The translations under genes and the position numbers were made by a program. DNA of 64,000 bases from Bacteroidota bacterium. GTDB lineage: Bacteria > Bacteroidota > Rhodothermia > Rhodothermales > UBA10348. The notes under the pieces were generated by a model, which worked only from the letters and a program-made list of their open reading frames with translations, was not told the DNA's origin and made no database searches. The stretch spans positions 36,278 to 100,277 of the forward strand of contig JAJCYP010000032.1 in the NCBI GenBank assembly GCA_029262855.1. Direction: 5' to 3'. Each line of letters opens with the position of its first letter. Within the stretch, counting starts at the first letter, position 1. Of this stretch, positions 22,766 through 30,966 are shown piece by piece.

Positions 22766-25330
22766 TTAACGAAGCTTGATAATCGTCCGAGAACTCGCGC
22801 TGTCACCCACGCTCAATCGGCACACGTAGGCTCCGCTGGCCACCTCGGCGCCGTTACCGGCGAGGCCGTCCCATTCGACGGTGTAGTTTCCGGCAGGGAG
22901 CGGCCCCTCCTGCAGCGTGCGGATGAGCCGGCCCTGCAGGTCATAGATCGCCAGACTCACGTGGGGCACCGCCCCGGGTATCGAAAACGCCAGTACGGTC
23001 CCCTTGGAAAACGGATTGGGGTAGTTGGCCGCAATCAGCGGTTGACGCGCATCGGGCAAGACCCCCGGAGTCCGCTCCACATCGGTCACGAGCGTCACGC
23101 CCACGCTTCGGTTCTCACCCTCCCCGTTGGCCAGGTACAGGTTGACGTTATCCGGTCTGAAGGAGGGCTCGGCCGCATAGGCGGTCTGCCACGCTTCGTC
23201 CGACAATCGGAGGTAGTTGGTACTGACGTGCTCGTAGTAGCTCATCACGGGGCCGACAAAGGAAACGGGCCCCACGCCGGCCACCTCAGCGGTGAGAAAC
23301 GCCATGTCCAGCGGGCCCGTGCCGGCATGCATGACCCAGCCAACGTCGTTTCCACTCCCGTCCGTGGGGGCCGTGTGTATATCGGCGACCACGAGGTCGG
23401 GTATGACCGACTGATCGGCCCCGCCGAAGTAGAGGGTGGTATACCAACCGTCGATGGTAGGCCCGCAGGTTAGGGGCTCCCGGATCATGCGACGAAGAAA
23501 GGATGAGTCGCCGGCATTGAGCATCTCGCCGCGGATTTCTTTGTGGGCGATGGAGGCCAGGGTGTCGCTCACGGCCGCGAAGTTGTCAAAGAACGAAACA
23601 ACCCTCCTGCCCGACCACCCGTCGATCTCTAAGCCCGAAAAGCGGGTTGATATGTCCCGCGAAAGCGTGCTGATTCGCTCGAAAAAGCCTGGGATCGGCT
23701 CGACGTAACTGTAGGGATACTCGCACACGATGCCCCCGGTATACGACTGCTTGGCGTAGAGAAGGTTATCGTGGCGAAGCTGCGCCCAGGCGGCAAGCTG
23801 CGTGGTCATTTTCTGTTGCCACCATGCCGCTGTCTGCATGAAGGGGGGGAGGTGGGAGCGGTCCTCCGGAGGATTCAGCTCCCGAATGGAATCGAGCCAC
23901 CCGTTGTAGATCGTGCTCCGCCAGAAAGACTCATCGTAACCATCGATCAGGTACCGAAGGGCCGCCAACTGCTCGCCGTAGCCGTAACGCTGGATCTCCT
24001 CGGTGAGCAGTTGACCAGCGGCATCATTGCCGAGCGAAAAGAGGACGTCGTACGTGGAGGGCAGAATTCTGGCTTCAGGCGAGGGGGGGACCTCGTCGTA
24101 GACAACATGGCCAGTCACGTAGGAATCAATCACGAACCGCTGCCCCAGAAGCATGAACGCGGAGGCGGGCGCGAGTCCGTCGGGATCAGAGATGTTGGTG
24201 GAATACAGAATCTGGGAATTGATTCTCTGCGTGGCGTAGGACTTCTCCGACAACAGCGCCTGAAAAGCCACCCAGGTGGCCTCGTCCTGCAAATCGACCG
24301 CCGATCCGATCCCGGATTCCTGCATGAGTCGTTCGAGGTGGTCGAGCGTCACGTTGTCCGGCTCGCCGACGAAAAAGGCGATGATCTCGTCGATGTCTCG
24401 TAGGGCGTCCCGTACCTGAGCCGACGCCACCAATTCCTGCATCAGGACCGCGTCGACCGATTGCCGCTGAACATCGGCGTCAGACGGCTTGCAGCGTGCG
24501 GTCTCAGGTGCAATCAGATAGAACTCCGTGCGACCCAGCCACATCATGGCCTTGAAATAGCGCGTCAGTTCCTCAGACAGGGTGTAATGCCCCCGGGGTG
24601 TGAACTGGCTGTAGTCGATGACCCGGCAGGTCTCCGAGAAGAGTGGGTGCTGGCTGTCGGTCTCGGCAGCGACCCGCGCGAGTATGTCATCCTGGCGCGC
24701 CAGGGTGGCCGCGAAAGCCGCTTCCACCAGCTCGCCAGAAAGCAGGCTGCGCGCGACCACGAGGAAAAGGTCCAGATCCTCCACGTTGGTCTGCATCGAG
24801 GGCGAAAAGTCGCTCCGGGCCGCGTAGAGGCCCACCTCTTCGTGCAGCCGATCCAGAAGTGACTGTAGCCGCGGGATGATGACGCTCTCCTCGGTCTGAC
24901 GGAGAATGAGGTCGTACGACATGTGGAACGCGTGCAGGATGGCGTCACTCGATATGAAGACGGGCAGGTCGCGCCTATAGATGTCCACGAAAGCAGACCC
25001 GAACGAGTTGGGCTGAATCCTCTCGGTTACGACAAACCCGTGGCGGCCAACCATGGCCTTCTCGCTTGCCGTAAGGCTGTAGTAGGTGTCAATCGAATCG
25101 GCATACAGCGCGCCCTGAAACTGGCTGGAAATCTGCCGCCTGAAGACACCTGCCGGATGCAAACTGAGCAGTTCATCGGCAGAGACCTGGGGATACTGCG
25201 CCAGGAAGGCCTGGTATTCGTCCACGCTGAATACTCGATCCTGCGCCATGGCCGTGCCGGACCCCGTCTGCACGCTCGCGACCTCGCAAGCCAGGATCAG
25301 GATGAGAAGCAGTCCAGCGGATCGGGCCAT
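22766..25330 (-). CDS. DUF3160 secreted protein with type IX sorting domain
   Basis: An 854-residue secreted protein from the ATG at 25330 (MARSAGLLLILILACEV), a signal peptide. The long middle region is DUF3160, with the landmark block DLPVFISSDAILHAFHMSYD and YGYGEQLAALRYLIDGYDESFWRSTIYNGWLDSI-type helices. The last roughly 75 residues form a T9SS sorting domain (NYPNPFSKGTVLAFSIP, SLAIYDLQGRLIRTL, GAYVCRLSVG). The function of DUF3160 is unknown; a surface or released location is expected. Confidence 0.88.
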   Translation of the reverse strand: MARSAGLLLILILACEVASVQTGSGTAMAQDRVFSVDEYQAFLAQYPQVSADELLSLHPAGVFRRQISSQFQGALYADSIDTYYSLTASEKAMVGRHGFVVTERIQPNSFGSAFVDIYRRDLPVFISSDAILHAFHMSYDLILRQTEESVIIPRLQSLLDRLHEEVGLYAARSDFSPSMQTNVEDLDLFLVVARSLLSGELVEAAFAATLARQDDILARVAAETDSQHPLFSETCRVIDYSQFTPRGHYTLSEELTRYFKAMMWLGRTEFYLIAPETARCKPSDADVQRQSVDAVLMQELVASAQVRDALRDIDEIIAFFVGEPDNVTLDHLERLMQESGIGSAVDLQDEATWVAFQALLSEKSYATQRINSQILYSTNISDPDGLAPASAFMLLGQRFVIDSYVTGHVVYDEVPPSPEARILPSTYDVLFSLGNDAAGQLLTEEIQRYGYGEQLAALRYLIDGYDESFWRSTIYNGWLDSIRELNPPEDRSHLPPFMQTAAWWQQKMTTQLAAWAQLRHDNLLYAKQSYTGGIVCEYPYSYVEPIPGFFERISTLSRDISTRFSGLEIDGWSGRRVVSFFDNFAAVSDTLASIAHKEIRGEMLNAGDSSFLRRMIREPLTCGPTIDGWYTTLYFGGADQSVIPDLVVADIHTAPTDGSGNDVGWVMHAGTGPLDMAFLTAEVAGVGPVSFVGPVMSYYEHVSTNYLRLSDEAWQTAYAAEPSFRPDNVNLYLANGEGENRSVGVTLVTDVERTPGVLPDARQPLIAANYPNPFSKGTVLAFSIPGAVPHVSLAIYDLQGRLIRTLQEGPLPAGNYTVEWDGLAGNGAEVASGAYVCRLSVGDSASSRTIIKLR

Positions 25331-25425
25331 GGGCGTTCGGAGATGGTGGCAGTACCAACAATACACCGACTCGGTAACGAGCACACAAGTCCAGAACACT
25401 CATTCTGTCACAACCAAAAAGAACC

Positions 25426-25908
25426 ATGCACACCGTACACGTATCACGCGACATCAATCAGCCGCATCGTCTCGTCTGGAGCGCCCTCGACGATTTCGGA
25501 GGGATCCACAAGTTCCACCCGCTGGTGGAGTCCTCGCCCATCGTAAACGGCATCGGGTCCGGGGAAGGGGCCGAGCGCGTCTGTCACTTTAAGGGCGGCG
25601 GTACCCTGCACGAGCGCGTCGTCGACTACACGCCCGAACGGAAGATGACCGTGACCGTCCTGGAGGCCGGCAAGTTTCCCCTGAAGGCGGCCCGCGCCGA
25701 ACTGGAGGCGGTCCCCACAGACCAAGGAGTCACGAGGACTTCGATGACCATGCACTTCCAGCCGAAGTTCGGACCCATGGGCTGGTTGATGGCCAAGGTC
25801 CTCATGAAGAAGCGGTTCGAACGGGTCCTCACCGGCATGCTGAAAGGGCTCGAAGAGCATGTGGCGCGTCAGGCCGAGTTGTCAGGACCACTTGCGGTTG
25901 ATGACTAA
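25426..25908 (+). CDS. SRPBCC-family (polyketide cyclase-like) protein
   Basis: A 160-residue START/Bet v 1-like fold protein. The N-terminal pattern VSRDINQPHRLVWSALDDFGGIHKFHPLVESSPI is typical of the SRPBCC/PYR1 cyclase-like group, and the C-terminal long helix is at 120-150. Such proteins bind small hydrophobic ligands; the ligand cannot be predicted. It ends just upstream of a palindrome and the padR gene. Confidence 0.82.
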   Translation: MHTVHVSRDINQPHRLVWSALDDFGGIHKFHPLVESSPIVNGIGSGEGAERVCHFKGGGTLHERVVDYTPERKMTVTVLEAGKFPLKAARAELEAVPTDQGVTRTSMTMHFQPKFGPMGWLMAKVLMKKRFERVLTGMLKGLEEHVARQAELSGPLAVDD

Positions 25909-25909
25909 T

Positions 25910-25922
25910 TCTATTAAATAGA
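25910..25922. promoter_or_regulatory. Candidate PadR operator, 13-bp perfect palindrome
   Basis: TCTATT-A-AATAGA is a perfect inverted repeat in a short AT-rich island of an otherwise GC-rich window. It lies 14 bp upstream of the padR start codon, where self-repression by PadR proteins normally acts. Short and AT-only, so chance is possible. Confidence 0.4.
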
Positions 25923-25936
25923 GCAAAACGGAATCC

Positions 25937-26272
25937 ATGAAGCTCCTGTCCCGGACCGAGGAAATGCTGTTGCTGGTAGTGTGTCGCCTGCAGGCGGACG
26001 CCTATGCCTTGGACATCCGCCGCGAGGTGGAGGATCTGACCGGCCAGCATTTCTCGGTGGGGGGCATCTACGTCCCCCTGGACCGGCTGGTGAAGAAGGG
26101 CTTGCTCCTGACGGAGGCGGGGTCCACCACAGAGGGCCGACAGGGTCGCCCAAGGAAGCGCTATCAGATCACTGACTCCGGCCTGAAGGCGCTGTCCGAG
26201 ATCAAGGCGCTCAGCGGGAGCATGTGGGGTGGGATGCCTGAGGCGCTTCTACGGAAGCTGACCTTTACATGA
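25937..26272 (+). CDS. PadR-family transcriptional regulator
   Basis: A 111-residue winged-helix regulator: LSRTEEMLLLVVCRLQADAYALDIRREVEDLTGQHFSVGGIYVPLDRLVKKGLL holds helix-turn-helix and wing, and GRPRKRYQIT (here GRQGRPRKRYQIT) is the PadR wing signature. It lacks the C-terminal dimer domain of PadR-s2, so it is a PadR-s1 type. It overlaps the permease gene by 4 bp, the usual pairing in Rhodothermota and Cytophagales, and probably controls that operon. Confidence 0.93.
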   Translation: MKLLSRTEEMLLLVVCRLQADAYALDIRREVEDLTGQHFSVGGIYVPLDRLVKKGLLLTEAGSTTEGRQGRPRKRYQITDSGLKALSEIKALSGSMWGGMPEALLRKLTFT

Positions 26273-28911
26273 CCGGTCACGACTCCCTGATGCCCGTTTG
26301 GGCCCAGGTCCTCCTGGAAAGACTGGTACGCGAGCGAAACCGGGACGCCATCATCGGGGACTTCGCAGAAGTCTACTCCGAGATCGCCCGTCGCGAGGGG
26401 AAGAGCACGGCTGTACGCTGGTACCTGACTCAACTCCTGGCATCGATTCCGTCCTTTATCACCAACGGAATCCCTCTGGGAGGAGCCATGCTGAAGAACT
26501 ACGCCCGAGTGGCAGGAAGAAATCTGGCGAAGCGCAAGTTCTTCTCGGCGCTCAATATTGGAGGTCTGGCCATCGGGATGGCGATTTCCTTGCTGATCTT
26601 CCAGTACGCGGCCTACGAGACCGGCTTTGACCGGCATGTGGAGGACGCCGATCGCACCTTCCGGGTGACGGCCACTGCGTTCAGGAACGGCGTGCATGAG
26701 AGCAAGAACGCGGACCTGTTCCACGCCATGGCGCCGGTGATCGAAGCCGAGATCCCGGCGGTGGAGAACCTGGCGCGCCTCCATACGGCCACCGCGACCA
26801 TCCGTCTGGTAGCCCACCCGGAGGCCACCATGGGGTTGGAGCACATGGCCTACGTGGATCCGGCTTTCTTTGACCTCATGTCGTACAGTCGGCTCCGGGG
26901 CGATCCGGCGGCAGCCCTTGCTGAGCCTGGAGGTGTGGTGGTGACCGAGTCCGAGGCGCTCCGCCTCTACGGGAGGTCGGACGTATTGGGCCAGTCTGTG
27001 GAGGTCTACGGGTGGGTGGAGCAGCCCGGCGTCATCCGCGCTGTTGTGCACGATCCCCCCGGCCCAACCCACATTCGTGCAACGCTCTTCCAGTCGATAG
27101 AGGACCTCCTGACCAATACGGAGAGTCAGTATGCCGAGACCGACGGTTGGTCGTGGTCCAACTTCAATATCTACGTGCGATTGGCAGCGAGCGCGGATCC
27201 GGACGCCGTTCCGGGGGATATCGATCGTGCCATGTCCACCGCCAGCGACCGATGGGTGACCGATACGTTCAGGAGGGAATCCGGCCTGCAGCCCATCAGG
27301 CGGGTCCATCTCTTCAATGATTTCGACGATGCCTTTGCGCCTCAGGGGGCCTACCGCAGGGTGGCATTCATATCGATCATTGGACTCTTCGTACTGCTGA
27401 TTGCCTGGCTGAACTACGTGAACCTGTCCACGGCCCGGGCCATGGAGCGGGCAAAGGAAGTCGGAGTGAGAAAGGCCTCCGGCGCCCGGCGATCACAGGT
27501 GGTGAGCCAGTTTGTCCTGGAGTCGGCCCTGGTCAATACGCTGGCGCTGCTGATTGCGCTGGTTGTTGCCGACAGGATGTTGCCCTGGCTGAGTGCTGTG
27601 GCGGGGATCTCCGTCGGCAGTTCGGATTGGCTGTCCGCTCGGCTGTGGGTCATGCTTCTGGTGGTCTTTGGAGTGGGATCCGTCGTGGCCAGTTTCTATC
27701 CGGCGCTGATCATCTCGGCGTTTAACCCGGCCACCATTCTCAAGTCGGGTCATTCGCACCGGCAGCGAACTGGGCTGCGGAAGGTTCTGGTGGTCTTCCA
27801 GTTCGCCATGTCGATAGCGCTCTTGTCGGGGACGCTGATAGTCTACTCGCAGATGAACCACCTGCGCTCCCTCCATCCCGGTTTTGACCTGGACCAGGTC
27901 CTGGTCGTGGAGCGGCCGGCTGTAGTGGACGAGCAGGAGGCGTATACCGCAGCGCGCTCGGCGTTTTTGGATCACGTGCGGTCCAACCCGCGGGTGTCCA
28001 ACCTCTCGCTGTCCACCACTGTCCCGGGGAACGATTTCAACCTGGGCTCAACCGGCAGGCGCCAGACCGCCGAACCCGAGGACAGAAAGCCCGTGAACGC
28101 GTTCTGGATCGGCGACGGATTTCTGGACACCTACGGGATTCGTCTGATGGAGGGGCGATCCCTGACCAGTGAGCGACCGGGCGACTTCGACGCGGTGCTT
28201 CTGAACCCCGCGGCCGTCGATGCGCTGGGGTTCAGTTCGGCCGCGGATGCGGTGGGGCAGCGCGTGGTCCTGGGGCGTAGCACCGAGTTCGATGTGGTCG
28301 GCGTGACGGAGGACTTTGCCTGGATGTCCAAGAAGACCCAATCGCCACCGGTCATGATTGCCCTCACAGACGGCGGGGCCTACTTCTCCATGAAGCTGAT
28401 CGGTGGATCGATTGCCGAGACCCTGGACCAGATTGAGAGGGCATACAAGGGCGCCTTTCCCGGCAATGCCTTCAACTACGAGTTTGCCGACGAGCGCTTT
28501 GATGCGTTGTATCGGGACGAGGAGCGACTGAGTACGCTCGTCTCGGCGTTTGCGATTTTTGCCCTGCTGGTGGCCTCTCTCGGACTGTTGGGCCTGGCTG
28601 CGCTGACCGCCTCGCAGCGCCGAAAGGAGATCAGCGTCAGGAAGGTGCTGGGTGCGTCTTCGTGGGCCGTCTCCAGGCTGCTCACGGGCGATTTCGCGAT
28701 GCTGGTGACTCTGGGTCTAGTCCTTGCCGTGCCCGCAACCTGGATCGCCGCAGGCCAGTGGTTGAGTCGGTTCGCAAACCACGTGGAGCCTGGAATCTGG
28801 ACTTTCTTGGCACCTGCTGGCCTTGTGCTGACTGTGGCCATGGGGGCTTCCGCGTTCCACGTTTGGCGCGCCGCCGTATCCAGTCCGGTCGAAGGAATCC
28901 GGGCGGGTTAG
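26269..28911 (+). CDS. ABC transporter permease with prefix domain (MacB/FtsX type)
   Basis: An 880-residue membrane protein. Residues 1-70 are the permease prefix domain 2 (IIGDFAEVYSEIARREG, RWYLTQLLASIPSFI). Then come a MacB-type first helix (FSALNIGGLAIGMAISLLIF), a periplasmic core domain, the first FtsX block (about 360-480), a second periplasmic domain and a final FtsX block (about 760-875; RRKEISVRKVLGAS is the FtsX signature). The same signature appears once before (AKEVGVRKASGAR). No ATPase gene is adjacent, so it must use one from elsewhere. Likely role: export or signalling of peptides or lipids. Confidence 0.92.
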   Translation: MTGHDSLMPVWAQVLLERLVRERNRDAIIGDFAEVYSEIARREGKSTAVRWYLTQLLASIPSFITNGIPLGGAMLKNYARVAGRNLAKRKFFSALNIGGLAIGMAISLLIFQYAAYETGFDRHVEDADRTFRVTATAFRNGVHESKNADLFHAMAPVIEAEIPAVENLARLHTATATIRLVAHPEATMGLEHMAYVDPAFFDLMSYSRLRGDPAAALAEPGGVVVTESEALRLYGRSDVLGQSVEVYGWVEQPGVIRAVVHDPPGPTHIRATLFQSIEDLLTNTESQYAETDGWSWSNFNIYVRLAASADPDAVPGDIDRAMSTASDRWVTDTFRRESGLQPIRRVHLFNDFDDAFAPQGAYRRVAFISIIGLFVLLIAWLNYVNLSTARAMERAKEVGVRKASGARRSQVVSQFVLESALVNTLALLIALVVADRMLPWLSAVAGISVGSSDWLSARLWVMLLVVFGVGSVVASFYPALIISAFNPATILKSGHSHRQRTGLRKVLVVFQFAMSIALLSGTLIVYSQMNHLRSLHPGFDLDQVLVVERPAVVDEQEAYTAARSAFLDHVRSNPRVSNLSLSTTVPGNDFNLGSTGRRQTAEPEDRKPVNAFWIGDGFLDTYGIRLMEGRSLTSERPGDFDAVLLNPAAVDALGFSSAADAVGQRVVLGRSTEFDVVGVTEDFAWMSKKTQSPPVMIALTDGGAYFSMKLIGGSIAETLDQIERAYKGAFPGNAFNYEFADERFDALYRDEERLSTLVSAFAIFALLVASLGLLGLAALTASQRRKEISVRKVLGASSWAVSRLLTGDFAMLVTLGLVLAVPATWIAAGQWLSRFANHVEPGIWTFLAPAGLVLTVAMGASAFHVWRAAVSSPVEGIRAG

Positions 28912-28955
28912 CCGGGCGGGCCGGTGCGTGCGTGCGGGTTAGCCAAGCGGGCCGG
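28903..28955 (+). repeat. Direct repeat, two 22-bp copies, 31-bp period
   Basis: Copies at 28903-28924 and 28934-28955 share 20 of 22 bases (core GCGGGTTAGCC then GCGGGCCGG). The first copy contains the stop codon of the permease gene. Such a repeat suggests slippage or short duplication in the gap between the permease and the vWA gene. The rest of 28912-29079 shows no gene. Confidence 0.6.
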
Positions 28956-29079
28956 GTCCGGATTGCCTCAGCTGACTGGCAAAAAGCGGCCGTCGGCTGC
29001 TTCGAGGGCAAGATTTCGGGGTAGAGGTGCGTTGTTGTAGGTGAGGGTCCGCGTTGCCACACCACCATCGGAGCTCACT

Positions 29080-30954
29080 ATGTCCACTCTTACCGGTCAC
29101 CCCAGGTTCATTGCGGGCCTGCTTCTGCTGATGGCTCTACCGCTGTCTGGAGGGACTCATCACGCAGCTACTCGTGTAACTGGGCGGGTCACGGACGCCT
29201 CCACCGGGTCGGCTATTCCCGGCGCCTCCGTGGTTGTGGTGGGTACTCGCCACGGCACGGTCACCGATGGCACGGGGAGCTATGTGCTGGAAGGTGTAGC
29301 TCCTGGCACCGTGGTCATACAGGCGAGTTTCGTGGGATTCGCCTCCGAAACGCGCTCTGTCAGTGTGTCGGATGCCATCACCGTCCGCGCAGATTTTGCC
29401 CTCAAGACCGGCGGACTCCGTTTGGACGAGATGGTGGTTCAGTTTGATCGTTCGGGCAAGTCTGTGGGTCTGGCCGCATCCATTGCGCGGCCGCCTTCGC
29501 TCATGGGGCACGGCCTGCGCGGCAACACCGAGGATTATGCCCATATCGAAGAAAACGGCTTCCGATTGGCATCCGAGCATCCGCTGTCCACATTTTCGAT
29601 CGACGTAGATGCCGCCTCATACGCCAACGTCCGACGCTTCATCCGCAACGGTCAGGCGCCACCGGTGGATGCCGTGCGCATCGAGGAGATGATCAACTAC
29701 TTCTCCTATGACTACCCTGACCCGGTTGACGGCCGCCCTTTCTCGGTGACCACCGAATCGCATCCGGCGCCATGGAATCCAACACACCAATTGGTGCACA
29801 TAGGGCTGCAGGGCGAGCGGATCGACATTCAGGACCGGCCGCCCAGCAATCTGGTCTTCCTGCTGGATGTCTCGGGGTCAATGAACAGTCCCGACAAGCT
29901 CCCACTGCTGAAGAAGGCATTCAGCCTCCTCGTGGAGCAGTTGGATGAACGGGATCGCGTGTCGATTGCCGTGTATGCGGGGGCGGCTGGTCTGGTGTTG
30001 CCTCCTACGTCCGGAGATCAGGGTGCCGAGATTCTGGCCGCCCTCGAACGGCTCCGCGCCGGAGGCTCCACCGCTGGCGCTTCCGGTATCCGGTTGGCGT
30101 ACCAAACGGCCCGTGAGCACAAAGTGGACGGGGGAATCAACCGCGTGATCCTCGCCACCGACGGTGACTTCAACGTGGGCGTGTCCAGCGACTCGGAACT
30201 CATCCGACTCATTGAGGAAGAGCGAGAGAGCGGCGTCTTCCTGACGGTTCTGGGTTTCGGCACAGGCAACATCAAGGACAACAAGATGGAGCAGCTGGCC
30301 GATCACGGAAACGGTGCCTACTACTACATCGATGGCGAACTCGAGGCCCGGAAGGTGATGGTCAGTGAGCTGGGTGGCACCCTCCATACCATCGCCAAGG
30401 ATGTAAAACTCCAGGTGGAGTTCAACCCGGCAGCCGTCTCAGCCTACCGGCTCATTGGTTACGAGAACCGTCTCCTGGCGGCGGAGGACTTTCGCGACGA
30501 CACCAAGGATGCCGGGGAGTTGGGGGCCGGTCACTCGGTGACAGCTTTGTACGAGGTGATTCCAGTGGGAGCGAGGACCGATACCGTTGTTCCTGGCTCG
30601 GGTACACTTCGCTACCAGGATGGCGGGCTCACGGGGATTGCGGCGTCCGGGGAGTTGGCGTTTCTGAAACTGCGGTACAAGGAGCCGACGGGAGTGGCGA
30701 GCCGAGAGCTGGGCATGGCCGTGGTGCCCGGCGGCGCAGTCGCGCCGACGGCGGATTTCCTCTTCTCCGCGGCGGTAGCGGAGTTCGGGATGCTCCTCCG
30801 GAAGTCGGACCATCTGGGCACCGGTACGCTGGCACAGGTGCTGGAGCTGGCGCGGGAAGGACTGGGCGAAGACGAGCGCGGGCTGCGGCGCGAGTTCCTG
30901 GCGCTGGCCGAGAGCTACGACCGGCAGGAAATTGCGGCGATCGGCAGGGACTAA
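29080..30954 (+). CDS. YfbK-like von Willebrand factor A protein with carboxypeptidase-regulatory-like domain
   Basis: A 624-residue exported protein from the ATG at 29080 (MSTLTGHPRFIAGLLLLM, signal peptide). Domains in order: CarboxypepD_reg-like (about 30-110; VTGRVTDASTGSAIPGASV), the vWA N-terminal domain (ENGFRLASEHPLSTFSIDVD, MINYFSYDYP), a vWA domain with a MIDAS motif (FLLDVSGSMNSPDK) and the DUF3520 C-terminal region. YfbK homologues are metal-dependent adhesion-type proteins of unknown partner. It converges with the TonB receptor gene, 12 bp between stops. Confidence 0.92.
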   Translation: MSTLTGHPRFIAGLLLLMALPLSGGTHHAATRVTGRVTDASTGSAIPGASVVVVGTRHGTVTDGTGSYVLEGVAPGTVVIQASFVGFASETRSVSVSDAITVRADFALKTGGLRLDEMVVQFDRSGKSVGLAASIARPPSLMGHGLRGNTEDYAHIEENGFRLASEHPLSTFSIDVDAASYANVRRFIRNGQAPPVDAVRIEEMINYFSYDYPDPVDGRPFSVTTESHPAPWNPTHQLVHIGLQGERIDIQDRPPSNLVFLLDVSGSMNSPDKLPLLKKAFSLLVEQLDERDRVSIAVYAGAAGLVLPPTSGDQGAEILAALERLRAGGSTAGASGIRLAYQTAREHKVDGGINRVILATDGDFNVGVSSDSELIRLIEEERESGVFLTVLGFGTGNIKDNKMEQLADHGNGAYYYIDGELEARKVMVSELGGTLHTIAKDVKLQVEFNPAAVSAYRLIGYENRLLAAEDFRDDTKDAGELGAGHSVTALYEVIPVGARTDTVVPGSGTLRYQDGGLTGIAASGELAFLKLRYKEPTGVASRELGMAVVPGGAVAPTADFLFSAAVAEFGMLLRKSDHLGTGTLAQVLELAREGLGEDERGLRREFLALAESYDRQEIAAIGRD

Positions 30955-30966
30955 TCGCACGATTCC

